From Actinomycetales bacterium (lineage in GTDB: Bacteria; Actinomycetota; Actinomycetes; S36-B12), in NCBI GenBank assembly GCA_017849335.1, contig JAFIHP010000238.1:1-7773 (forward strand): a stretch of DNA of 7,773 bases, in the 5' to 3' direction. Below the pieces are notes generated by a model. It was not told the DNA's origin. It did no database searches and saw nothing but the letters and a program-made list of their open reading frames with translations. The translations under genes and the position numbers were made by a program. Positions 1 through 5,669 of the stretch are shown here, in pieces (position 1 is the first letter of the stretch; each line of letters begins with the position of its first letter).

Positions 1-391
1 AGACCGGCACCTTGCCCGCCCCCTTGCCGGCGGACTGGTTCGTGACCACGCAGTCGACGGCCCCCTGGGACACCTCGTTCGCGGTCGTGTCCAGCGCGTA
101 GGTTCCGGCGTACGACCCGGCCTTGTCCGTGCCGTTCCAGCTGCCGTACGACTGTGCGTTGCGCGCGATCTTCACCTTCAGCGACCCGGTCGTGGTCTCG
201 GTGCCGGTGCGGGTGTCGCTTCCCGCGGCGCCCTCGTTGATCGCGACGGTGCGGGTCCACGTGATCGTCCCGGTGAGCTTGGTGTTCGCGGCCTGTGCGG
301 CCGGAGCGGCGAACGTGGCGGCGGCAAGGCCGGCGAGGGCAACGGCGGAGGTGGCGAGGAGTCGAGGCAGGGCATTACGTCGGAAGGTCAT
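1..391 (-). CDS. Secreted protein of unknown function, 5' part only
   Basis: Reading the minus strand from ATG at 391 gives an open frame of 130 codons that runs off the left edge, so the C-terminus is missing. Residues 1-34 form a classic Sec signal peptide: basic MTFRR start, a hydrophobic Leu/Ala core (about 11-30) and an A-Q-A cleavage motif (32-34) followed by AN. The mature part is rich in Thr, Gly, Ser and Val (for example TGTITWTRTV and TGTETTTGSLKVKI), which suggests an extracellular beta-rich protein. One Cys is visible, in the segment VDCVVTN. No family is recognised. Third codon positions are almost all G or C, as in real genes of this window. The start codon is preceded by no clear Shine-Dalgarno sequence; a possible -10 box lies just upstream, so the message may be leaderless. 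The gene is divergent from the phosphoesterase cluster. That it is a real secreted protein is fairly sure; its role is unknown. Confidence 0.8.
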   Translation of the reverse strand, partial: MTFRRNALPRLLATSAVALAGLAAATFAAPAAQAANTKLTGTITWTRTVAINEGAAGSDTRTGTETTTGSLKVKIARNAQSYGSWNGTDKAGSYAGTYALDTTANEVSQGAVDCVVTNQSAGKGAGKVPV

Positions 392-399
392 GCGCCAGG

Positions 400-428
400 A
401 CAGTAGGGGAGGCCGGTGGACGGGTCCA
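400..428 (-). promoter_or_regulatory. Possible promoter of the secreted-protein gene
   Basis: On the minus strand a TGGACC hexamer (428-423) and a TACTGT hexamer (405-400) are separated by exactly 17 bases. TACTGT fits the TANNNT pattern of actinobacterial -10 boxes, and its position would place the transcript start at about 391-393, at or next to the ATG. This is pattern matching only; the -35 match is weak. Confidence 0.3.
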
Positions 429-432
429 GGGG

Positions 433-444
433 GTGACCGGTCAC
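433..444. promoter_or_regulatory. 12-bp perfect palindrome, candidate operator
   Basis: GTGACCGGTCAC is a perfect palindrome in the short divergent region between the secreted-protein gene and the phosphoesterase gene. It sits just upstream of the possible minus-strand -35 hexamer and about 77 bases before the phosphoesterase start. The position suits a dimeric regulator acting on one or both genes. No regulator gene is next to it, and the factor cannot be named. Confidence 0.35.
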
Positions 445-520
445 GTCTGGGCTACGACGCGCGACCGCGACTTCGCTCGCGTTCCGGCCAACGTGTCCCG
501 TCGTCGGGCAGGATGCAGCG

Positions 521-2320
521 GTGGCTGGACTGAGCAGGCGGACGTTCCTCGCGACCGTCGCCGGCCTGTCCGCGGCGTGGGCGCTCCCGCACGAGGCTCT
601 CGGCCGTTCGCTGTCCGCCCCGCTCGTCCGCGGAGAAGGTCCGACGACGGTGGGTCAGACGATCCTCGTCGGCTCGGTGCGCACCGGGTCCTACCGCGTG
701 CTGCGCACCGGACCGGGCGAGCCGTACTACCCGCGGCTGGACCTGACCGGCGAGATCCCCGATCCAGCCCGCGCGCAGCGTCGGCGAAGCCTGGCGTACG
801 TCGGCCACCTGACCGACATGCACATCATCGACGCGCAGAGCCCGGCCCGATTCGAGCCGATGATCGCGCAGGACCACGCGCTGTGGGCCGGGGCGTTCCG
901 GCCGCAGGACACGCTGACGACGCACGTGGGCGCGTCGGTGGTGCGCAGCATCGCGGACGTACGGGTCTCGCCCGTGACCGGTGCGCCGATGGCCGCCGCG
1001 TTCGTCACCGGCGACTCGGCCGACATGCTCAGCCGGCTGGAGACCCGTTGGTACATCGACCTGCTCGACGGTGTCCCGGTGACGGCCGACTCGGGCGTGG
1101 CGGCGCAGTACGACGGCGTGCAGTCGTGGCCGCAGGCGTACTACGCCTACCACCCGGAGGACCCGACCGGCGACTGGTTCGGTGCGTACGGCTTCCCGGC
1201 GGTCCCGGGGATGCTGGCGGCGGCCGTCGGCCAGTCGGTCGACAGCGGTGGCCTGCCGGTGCCCTGGTATGCGGTCTACGGCAACCACGACACGCTGCTG
1301 CTGGGCACGCTCGGCGTGCCGTTCGGCCTGCGCGAGCTCGCCGTGGGCGGGCGGAAGTACTGGGACTGGTCGCCGCTGGCGATGGACTACCTGCAGTCGT
1401 GGACCGCGGACTCATCGGCGCTGACGCGGATGGTCCATGCGGCCACGAGCGTGCTCGGGCTGTCGTACGGCCAGCGGGCCGTGGCGGCCGACCCGGCCCG
1501 CGCGCTGCTCGAGCCGGGCGAGTTCATGGCGGCTCACTTCGACACGACCCCCTTTCCCGGTCCGGTGGGCCACGGGTTCACGGCGGAGGGCATGGCTGCC
1601 GGCCGGACGTACTGGACCGTCGACGTCGGCCCCGCGGTGCGCGCGTTCGGGCTCGACACCTGCAACGCGGTGGCAGGGCCCGACGGGGCGGTGCCGCGCG
1701 CGCAGTTCGACTGGCTGGAGGCCGAGCTGGGTCGCGCGCAGGCAGAGCGTCGACTGGCGCTGGTGTTCAGCCACCACAACTCGCTGACACTGGAGAACGA
1801 CGCCGCGCTGGCGACCGATCCGCAGGACCTGGTCCACGCCGAGGAGTTCGTGTCGATGCTGCTGCGCTACCCGTGCGCGGTCGCCTGGGTCAACGGCCAC
1901 TCGCACATCAACACCGTCGTCGCGCACCCGCGACGTGCGGACGACGGGCCGCCGGGCGGTCTGTGGGAGATCACGACGGCGTCGTGCGTCGACTTCCCGC
2001 AGCAGCAGCGCGTCATCGAGGTCGTCGACAACCGCGACGGCACCGTCAGCATCTTCGGTACGGCGATCGACCATGCCGCTCCGGCCGCGTGGACCGGAGA
2101 CCTGAGCCCGGAAGGTCTGGCGAGCCTGAGCCGGGAGTTCTCGGCGAACGACTGGGTGGAGACGCCGTCGATGCGTCCGGGGTCTCTGCTTGACCGCAAC
2201 GTCGAGCTGCTGTTGCCCGCGCCGTTCGACCTGTCGACGCTCACGGACGCGCAGCTCGAGGCGGCCCACGCGGCGGACCGGGCACGGCTCGCGGCCTGGG
2301 AGGCAGGATGGACGGCGTGA
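521..2320 (+). CDS. Tat-exported calcineurin-like metallophosphoesterase, PPA1498 (TIGR03767) type
   Basis: This 599-residue protein is a predicted exported metal-dependent phosphoesterase. The N-terminus carries a twin-arginine signal, SRRTFLA at residues 5-11, followed by a hydrophobic stretch to about 22. The calcineurin-like motifs appear in order: D-x-H (D99, H101), GD (164-165), GNHD (254-257), HHN (418-420) and GHSH (459-462). All ligands of the di-metal site therefore appear present. The long insertions between motifs and the Tat signal match the actinobacterial PPA1498-type family, whose substrate is not known to me; I recognised it from motifs and layout, not a search. The start is GTG at 521, with AGGA seven bases upstream (510-513); an ATG at 513 is in another frame and stops within seven codons. 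The 3' end overlaps the lipoprotein gene by 13 bases, so the two are likely co-transcribed. Nucleotide, phosphodiester or phospholipid substrates are all possible. Confidence 0.93.
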   Translation: MAGLSRRTFLATVAGLSAAWALPHEALGRSLSAPLVRGEGPTTVGQTILVGSVRTGSYRVLRTGPGEPYYPRLDLTGEIPDPARAQRRRSLAYVGHLTDMHIIDAQSPARFEPMIAQDHALWAGAFRPQDTLTTHVGASVVRSIADVRVSPVTGAPMAAAFVTGDSADMLSRLETRWYIDLLDGVPVTADSGVAAQYDGVQSWPQAYYAYHPEDPTGDWFGAYGFPAVPGMLAAAVGQSVDSGGLPVPWYAVYGNHDTLLLGTLGVPFGLRELAVGGRKYWDWSPLAMDYLQSWTADSSALTRMVHAATSVLGLSYGQRAVAADPARALLEPGEFMAAHFDTTPFPGPVGHGFTAEGMAAGRTYWTVDVGPAVRAFGLDTCNAVAGPDGAVPRAQFDWLEAELGRAQAERRLALVFSHHNSLTLENDAALATDPQDLVHAEEFVSMLLRYPCAVAWVNGHSHINTVVAHPRRADDGPPGGLWEITTASCVDFPQQQRVIEVVDNRDGTVSIFGTAIDHAAPAAWTGDLSPEGLASLSREFSANDWVETPSMRPGSLLDRNVELLLPAPFDLSTLTDAQLEAAHAADRARLAAWEAGWTA

Positions 2321-2697
2321 GCGCGCGGGGTCGCCTGTGCCTCGCTGCTGCTGTGGTCGGCCTATCGGTGGCGGCCGTGTCGGGGTGCGCGTCGCAGGTG
2401 TCGGCGCTCGCCCCGGTAGGCGGTGACGACATCACCGCGGTGCGTAACGCCGCGATTGACGTGGTGACCGGGCACACGCTGCTCGTGAAGGACGCGCCGC
2501 GCTGCACGCAGGTCGCCGAGCGATTCTCCTGCGTCGGCCCGAGCACCGACGGCTCTCCGATCATCGTGGACGCCCCCGTCGACGGATCGACGATGATCGT
2601 GACCGTCGGGGCCACGGTGCTGTACTCGGGACCGGTGCAGGACGTCCTCGACGCCGCGTCCCGCGGTGAGCCCGTTCCGACGACGGTGGCGCCATGA
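2308..2697 (+). CDS. Small predicted lipoprotein
   Basis: A 129-residue exported protein. A hydrophobic segment (about residues 9-24) ends in the lipobox V24-S25-G26-C27, so Cys27 should be lipidated after signal peptidase II cleavage, leaving a mature protein of about 103 residues on the outer face of the membrane. The mature part holds two Cys (C66, C75) that could form a disulfide, then a short Val/Asp/Gly-rich region that looks like beta strands. The C-x(8)-C-plus-DG layout faintly recalls small actinobacterial DUF4333-type lipoproteins, but I cannot confirm a family. ATG at 2308 is preceded by GGAGG (2299-2303); GTG at 2317, which overlaps the phosphoesterase stop as GTGA, is an alternative start three codons in. 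It overlaps both neighbours, and may serve as an accessory partner of the phosphoesterase or the membrane protein. Confidence 0.85.
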   Translation: MDGVSARGRLCLAAAVVGLSVAAVSGCASQVSALAPVGGDDITAVRNAAIDVVTGHTLLVKDAPRCTQVAERFSCVGPSTDGSPIIVDAPVDGSTMIVTVGATVLYSGPVQDVLDAASRGEPVPTTVAP

Positions 2698-3362
2698 CGT
2701 ACCGGATCTCGGCCCTCGGGGCGGCGGCGCGGGGGATGTGGCGCGGCTGGACGGTGCTCGTGCCGGTCGTGGTCGTGAACGCGGCCCTCCAGGCGCTGCT
2801 CGTGTGGCCGTCGGTCACGATCGACGCGAGCGCGATGCTGGTGGCGCTCGCCGTCGCGTCGTACGTCGTGCTGCTCGTCGCGGCCGGGCTGGTCGTCGCC
2901 GTGGCGCTCGACGTGCCGGACGGACGGGTCGGGTGGCGTCCGGTGATGGTTCGGCTGCGCGTGCGGGCCGTGCCGTTCGCGTGCTGGACGACCGCGTTCG
3001 CGGTGGTCGCAGCCGCGGCCTGGGTCTTCTCCGTCGTGCCGGGTGCGCTTGTGTTGGCTGTCGGGGTGTACGTGCCGTTCGCCGCGCTCGACGGCCGAGG
3101 GGCGCCGCTGCGTGTCGCGTGGGCGGCGCTGCGGAGGCGGTTCTGGCGGTGGCTACTGACGTGCGTGGTCGTCGGGGTGCTCGGGTTCGTCGGCCTCGTC
3201 GTCGCGGGGTTCACGATGTTCTTCCTGCGCGGATCGTTCGGCTCGGCCCTGGTGTGGCTCGTCGGCGGGCTGGTCGCGGCGTGGGTCGCGGTGGCGTGGG
3301 GGCTGGTCTACCGGGCCGCTGTTGACGAAGAGAGTGTCGTTCCCGCTTCCGTGGACGCCTGA
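2694..3362 (+). CDS. Polytopic membrane protein of unknown function
   Basis: A 222-residue, very hydrophobic protein with about five or six membrane segments: roughly residues 18-38, 47-71, 95-115, 117-132, 152-176 and 183-206. Charged loops separate them, notably LDVPDGRVGWRPVMVRLRVR (72-91) and the basic stretch LRRRFWRW (146-153). No catalytic or transport motif is recognised. The start ATG overlaps the lipoprotein stop as ATGA, and there is no evident Shine-Dalgarno sequence, so translation is probably coupled to the upstream gene. It is the last gene of the phosphoesterase-lipoprotein cluster. The next element, the tRNA promoter, begins only eight bases after its stop and no terminator is visible between them. 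The layout loosely resembles conserved actinobacterial membrane proteins with paired helices around a conserved hinge, but the family cannot be named. Confidence 0.85.
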   Translation: MTYRISALGAAARGMWRGWTVLVPVVVVNAALQALLVWPSVTIDASAMLVALAVASYVVLLVAAGLVVAVALDVPDGRVGWRPVMVRLRVRAVPFACWTTAFAVVAAAAWVFSVVPGALVLAVGVYVPFAALDGRGAPLRVAWAALRRRFWRWLLTCVVVGVLGFVGLVVAGFTMFFLRGSFGSALVWLVGGLVAAWVAVAWGLVYRAAVDEESVVPASVDA

Positions 3363-3370
3363 CCCTGGAT

Positions 3371-3399
3371 TTGGTCGAGGAGGGCCCGGCACGTATCCT
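3371..3399 (+). promoter_or_regulatory. Promoter of the initiator tRNA
   Basis: TTGGTC (3371-3376) and TATCCT (3394-3399) are separated by exactly 17 bases and lie 18 bases before the first base of the tRNA. This is a good match to a housekeeping sigma-70/SigA-type promoter, and the short predicted leader is as expected for a tRNA gene. Confidence 0.65.
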
Positions 3400-3416
3400 T
3401 GCGGAGCACTACGCGA

Positions 3417-3493
3417 CGCGGGGTGGAGCAGCTCGGTAGCTCGCTGGGCTCATAACCCAGAGGTCCCAGGTTCAAATCCTGGCCCCGCTACCA
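3417..3493 (+). tRNA. Initiator tRNA-fMet (anticodon CAT)
   Basis: A complete 77-base cloverleaf with CCA encoded (3491-3493). The acceptor arms are CGCGGGG (3417-3423) and CCCCGCT (3483-3489), followed by discriminator A3490. The first pair, C1 with T72, is unpaired, a hallmark of bacterial initiator tRNAs. The D stem is GAGC/GCTC. The anticodon arm is CTGGG-CTCATAA-CCCAG, so three consecutive G-C pairs flank the loop, the second initiator hallmark. The T arm is CCAGG-TTCAAAT-CCTGG. It is expressed from its own promoter and followed by a strong hairpin. It delivers formyl-methionine at translation initiation. Confidence 0.98.
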
Positions 3494-3497
3494 CCGC

Positions 3498-3530
3498 CGA
3501 AGGCCCACGGGATCACCCCGTGGGCCTTCG
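3498..3530 (+). terminator. Terminator hairpin of the initiator tRNA
   Basis: A perfect 14-bp stem: CGAAGGCCCACGGG (3498-3511) pairs fully with 3517-3530 around the five-base loop ATCAC. It begins five bases after the tRNA CCA end. There is no T-tract after it, which is common for actinobacterial terminators. It also separates the tRNA from the GntR promoter, which starts 12 bases later. Confidence 0.85.
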
Positions 3531-3542
3531 TCATGCTCGGGG

Positions 3543-3571
3543 TTGACCGGACCTTCTCTGGGTGACATGGT
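3543..3571 (+). promoter_or_regulatory. Promoter of the GntR-ABC operon, probably leaderless
   Basis: TTGACC (3543-3548) and CATGGT (3566-3571) are 17 bases apart. A start of transcription about seven bases downstream falls at 3578-3579, exactly on the ATG at 3579. There is no Shine-Dalgarno sequence before that ATG. The two signals together suggest a leaderless message. The TTG at 3543, which could be taken for a start codon, is better read as the -35 box. Confidence 0.5.
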
Positions 3572-3593
3572 TAGTTACATGAGTAATGAACCA
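3568..3593. promoter_or_regulatory. Imperfect inverted repeat, candidate GntR operator
   Basis: The arms TGGTTAGTTAC (3568-3578) and GTAATGAACCA (3583-3593) match in 9 of 11 positions around the spacer ATGA. The core TTAC/GTAA is perfect. The element is A/T-rich against its surroundings and covers the -10 box, the likely transcription start and the ATG of the GntR gene. Repressor binding here would block its own transcription. The assignment to the GntR protein encoded alongside is inferred from position. Confidence 0.5.
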
Positions 3594-3986
3594 ACGGACC
3601 ACGGGTCGACACCGCTGTTCCGGGCGATCGCCGACAGCATCGAGGAGTCGATCATCGACGGCTCGCTGCCCGAGGGCGCTCAGGTCCCGTCGACGAACGA
3701 GCTCGCCGTCTTCCACCGGATCAACCCGGCCACCGCGGCCAAGGGCGTCAGCCACCTGGTCGCCGACGGCACGATCTTCAAGCGGCGGGGCATCGGCATG
3801 TTCGTCGCTGACGGGGCGCGTGCGCGGCTGCTGGTACGCCGTGAGGAGCGCTTCGTGGAGCGGTTCGTGGTCCCGCTCGCCGCCGAGGCCGACCTGCTCG
3901 GCCTGGGCCGGGACCGCGTGATCGAACTCGTCGCCGCACATCTGGGGTCAAGGCCGAAGGAGGGTGCGTGGACGCCATCACGCTGA
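3579..3986 (+). CDS. GntR-family (YtrA-type) transcriptional repressor
   Basis: A 135-residue DNA-binding regulator from ATG 3579. Residues 12-77 are a typical GntR winged helix: PLFRAIADSIEESIIDGSL, then the turn-helix PSTNELAVFHRINPATAAKGVSHL, then the wing ending GIGMFV. The C-terminal part is only about 58 residues and helical, as in the short YtrA subfamily, too small for a FadR or HutC ligand domain. YtrA-type regulators usually repress an adjacent ABC transporter operon, and here the ATPase gene starts inside the end of this one (19-base overlap). Longer readings from ATG 3567 or TTG 3543 are possible, but the promoter layout favours 3579. An inverted repeat over the start codon suggests autorepression. 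The inducer is unknown; cell-envelope stress or a peptide antibiotic is a guess from related systems. Confidence 0.9.
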   Translation: MSNEPTDHGSTPLFRAIADSIEESIIDGSLPEGAQVPSTNELAVFHRINPATAAKGVSHLVADGTIFKRRGIGMFVADGARARLLVRREERFVERFVVPLAAEADLLGLGRDRVIELVAAHLGSRPKEGAWTPSR

Positions 3987-4861
3987 CCGGCGTGACCAAG
4001 CGGTTCGGCGACGTCGTGGCGCTCGACGGAGTGAACGTGGGGTTCAGGCGGCACGCGATCACCGGACTCGTCGGCCGCAACGGCGCCGGCAAGTCCACCC
4101 TCCTGGACCTCGTCTCCGGTCGGGCTCGTGCCTCGTCCGGCGAGGTGCACGTCGAGGGGGAGGATCCGTTCGAGAACCGGCGGGTCCTCGGCGACGTCTG
4201 CGCCGTCACCGAGAGCCAGCCCTATCCGACCCGGTTCACCGTCGAGGCCGCCCTCCACACCGCCGCCCTGCTGCATCCGCGCTGGGACGGAGAGCTGGCC
4301 GACGACCTCGTCGAGGTCTTCGAGCTGCGGCGGCGGCAGAGGATCGGGAAGCTGTCACGAGGCCAGCGCAGCGCCATGGGCGTCGTTATCGCGCTCGCAT
4401 CCCGCGCGCCGATCACCGTCCTCGACGAGCCGTACGTCGGGCTGGACGCTGTCGCCCGGCGCGTGTTCTACGACCGACTGCTCGAGGAGGTGGTCGTGGC
4501 GCCGAGAACGGTGATCTTCTCCTCCCACCTGATCGACGAGATCGCCCATTTGCTGGACTACCTCGTCGTCATCGACCACGGACGCGTTGTCCTGGACGCC
4601 CCGGCCGAATCTGTTCACGACAGCGTCCTGGAGGTGAGCGGTCCGCGTGTGCTCGTGGACGCGTTCGCCGATGGGCGGGAGGTGCTGTCCCGCGCGGACC
4701 TCGGGGGTGTGTCGCGGGCGACCGTGCGGGGGGCCGCAGGCGACGACGCCGTTGCGGCCGGCCTGCGCGTGAGAGCGCTTCCCCTTCAGGAGGTCGTCGT
4801 CGCGCTCACGACACATCCCCACGAGGCCTCGCGCGGCCACGTCGTCGGGTCGGCGTCATGA
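3968..4861 (+). CDS. ABC transporter ATP-binding protein (YtrB-like)
   Basis: A 297-residue ATPase subunit that should sit on the inner membrane face and power the adjacent permease. Visible motifs are Walker A GRNGAGKST (36-44, Lys42), Q-loop Gln84 in TESQPYP, signature LSRGQ (129-133), Walker B ITVLDEP (149-155, with D153 and catalytic E154), D-loop GLDA (158-161) and H-loop His187 in FSSHLIDE. All residues needed for ATP hydrolysis are present. The tail after about 220 is a variable region of roughly 75 residues, as in exporter-type and regulatory ABC-2 ATPases. The start is GTG 3968, with a strong GAAGGAGG (3956-3963) four bases upstream and inside the GntR gene. The stop overlaps the permease start as ATGA. 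The substrate cannot be told; export of, or protection from, membrane-active compounds would fit the YtrA-type context. Confidence 0.93.
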   Translation: MDAITLTGVTKRFGDVVALDGVNVGFRRHAITGLVGRNGAGKSTLLDLVSGRARASSGEVHVEGEDPFENRRVLGDVCAVTESQPYPTRFTVEAALHTAALLHPRWDGELADDLVEVFELRRRQRIGKLSRGQRSAMGVVIALASRAPITVLDEPYVGLDAVARRVFYDRLLEEVVVAPRTVIFSSHLIDEIAHLLDYLVVIDHGRVVLDAPAESVHDSVLEVSGPRVLVDAFADGREVLSRADLGGVSRATVRGAAGDDAVAAGLRVRALPLQEVVVALTTHPHEASRGHVVGSAS

Positions 4862-5553
4862 CCGAAGCCGTCGCTGTCTTCCGGGTCCTCGTCCGCGGAG
4901 GCCTCGTCACGCTCTGGCCGTGGCTCATCCTCGCGATCTCGTTCGCGGTCAACCTGGCGTTCTATGCCGCCGCGGGTGACAACCCGGCGGTGGTGCGCCA
5001 GAGCGGTGGCATCCTCGCGCTCTTCCTCACTGCCGTCGCGGCCAACCAGCAGGCCTGGACGCAGGTGCTGCCGTTCACGCTCGGCCTCAGTGGCACGCGA
5101 CGCGGCTTCGTCCGCGGCATGGTGCTCTTCGTCGGAGCCCAGGCAGTGCTCACCGGACTCCTGCTCACCGCCTTGACCGGCGTGGAGATCGCCACGGGCG
5201 GATGGGGCATGGACGTGCGGTTCTTCCGAACGCCCGTCCTCGACGACCTGTCCCCGGGCGGACGGGCCGCAGTGCTGGCGGCGCTGATGCTCGCCGTGTG
5301 CGGTTTCGGCGCGGTTCTGGGTGCCGTCCTCGTCCGCTGGGGTGCGGCCGGGCTGTGGTGGGTGGTCGCCGTCGTCGGTGTGCTCGCGGGTTCCGTTGCC
5401 GTGCTGGCTGTCGCGAGCGGCGAAGGAGGCGCCGCGATCGCCGGCTTCGTGACACGACCCTGGGCGCAGGTGTGGCTGCTGACACCTCTGGTGGTGGCTG
5501 CCGGAGGGGCGTTGCTTGCCTGGCGCATCGTCCGTCGCGTCGAGCTGCGGTGA
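4858..5553 (+). CDS. ABC-2-type transporter permease
   Basis: A 231-residue integral membrane protein, the partner of the upstream ATPase. Six hydrophobic segments are visible, at roughly 17-38, 50-72, 86-108, 135-158, 164-186 and 203-224, matching the six-helix plan of ABC-2-type permeases. No extracellular ligand domain or enzyme motif is present. The ATG at 4858 overlaps the ATPase stop (ATGA) and has no clear Shine-Dalgarno sequence, so translation is probably coupled. The same frame is open far upstream, but that stretch is the ATPase gene read in the wrong frame. A homodimer of this protein with two ATPases would give a complete transporter; no second permease is encoded nearby. The assignment rests on context and topology rather than a sequence motif. 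Confidence 0.85.
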   Translation: MTEAVAVFRVLVRGGLVTLWPWLILAISFAVNLAFYAAAGDNPAVVRQSGGILALFLTAVAANQQAWTQVLPFTLGLSGTRRGFVRGMVLFVGAQAVLTGLLLTALTGVEIATGGWGMDVRFFRTPVLDDLSPGGRAAVLAALMLAVCGFGAVLGAVLVRWGAAGLWWVVAVVGVLAGSVAVLAVASGEGGAAIAGFVTRPWAQVWLLTPLVVAAGGALLAWRIVRRVELR

Positions 5554-5669
5554 CCTCGTACCCGACCCACTTCTCGTGCTTGTCGACGACGCGGGACATG
5601 ACCGTGCGGGCTGCCCTGGCGCTCCCGCGCCGGAACCGGGACGATCGCCCTGACGAGGAGGCACGCTGA
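5550..5669 (+). CDS. Possible 39-residue small ORF between permease and MOSC gene
   Basis: GTG at 5550 overlaps the permease stop as GTGA, and the ORF's TGA at 5667-5669 overlaps the proposed CTG start of the MOSC gene as CTGA. The ORF thus fills the 112-base gap exactly, with 4-base overlaps at both ends. The first 20 codons nearly all end in G or C; the last 20 are less consistent. The product begins VTSYPTHFSCLSTTR and ends in a charged, Arg/Asp/Glu-rich tail. It has no membrane segment, signal peptide or recognised domain. The ORF may be a genuine small protein, or a coupling device that carries ribosomes onto the MOSC gene, or chance. No good Shine-Dalgarno sequence precedes the GTG. Confidence 0.3.
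   Translation: MTSYPTHFSCLSTTRDMTVRAALALPRRNRDDRPDEEAR
5655..5661 (+). promoter_or_regulatory. Ribosome binding site that decides the MOSC start
   Basis: GAGGAGG at 5655-5661 is a near-perfect Shine-Dalgarno sequence. It ends four bases before CTG 5666, the same spacing seen at the ATPase gene and the SnoaL-like gene. It is more than 100 bases from the next standard start codon (GTG 5774), so it supports a start at CTG. Confidence 0.6.

Noticed and set aside
509..514. CAGGAT as a -10 box for a leaderless phosphoesterase message
   Set aside because: The same bases serve as a normally spaced AGGA ribosome binding site, and no -35 box lies at the right distance.
295..2193. Very long plus-strand open frame (632 codons) overlapping the phosphoesterase gene
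   Set aside because: Its product is an Arg/Gly/Ala-rich low-complexity chain typical of a wrong frame in GC-rich DNA. The phosphoesterase frame holds all catalytic motifs.
3417..3493. tRNA gene as an integration (att) site of a mobile island
   Set aside because: No integrase, no repeated copy of the tRNA 3' end and no change in base composition are visible in the window.
3543..3578. TTG 3543 or ATG 3567 as start of the GntR protein
   Set aside because: TTG 3543 coincides with a good -35 box and ATG 3567 with the -10 box. Neither has a Shine-Dalgarno sequence, and the winged helix begins well after ATG 3579.
3964..4857. Upstream extension of the permease frame, giving a 529-residue protein
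   Set aside because: The extension is Arg-rich nonsense lying over the ATPase gene, which carries all ABC motifs in its own frame. The permease starts at the ATGA overlap.
5554..5599. Minus-strand peptide starting MSRVVDKHEKWVGYEV (ATG at 5599)
   Set aside because: The composition looks protein-like, but there is no ribosome binding site. The frame runs straight into antisense of the permease gene, and codon bias cannot discriminate because third positions coincide with the plus-strand small ORF.
5618..5631. GGCGC-TCCC-GCGCC hairpin as a terminator after the permease
   Set aside because: The stem is only five pairs with no T-tract, it lies inside the possible small ORF, and it sits just before the MOSC ribosome binding site.
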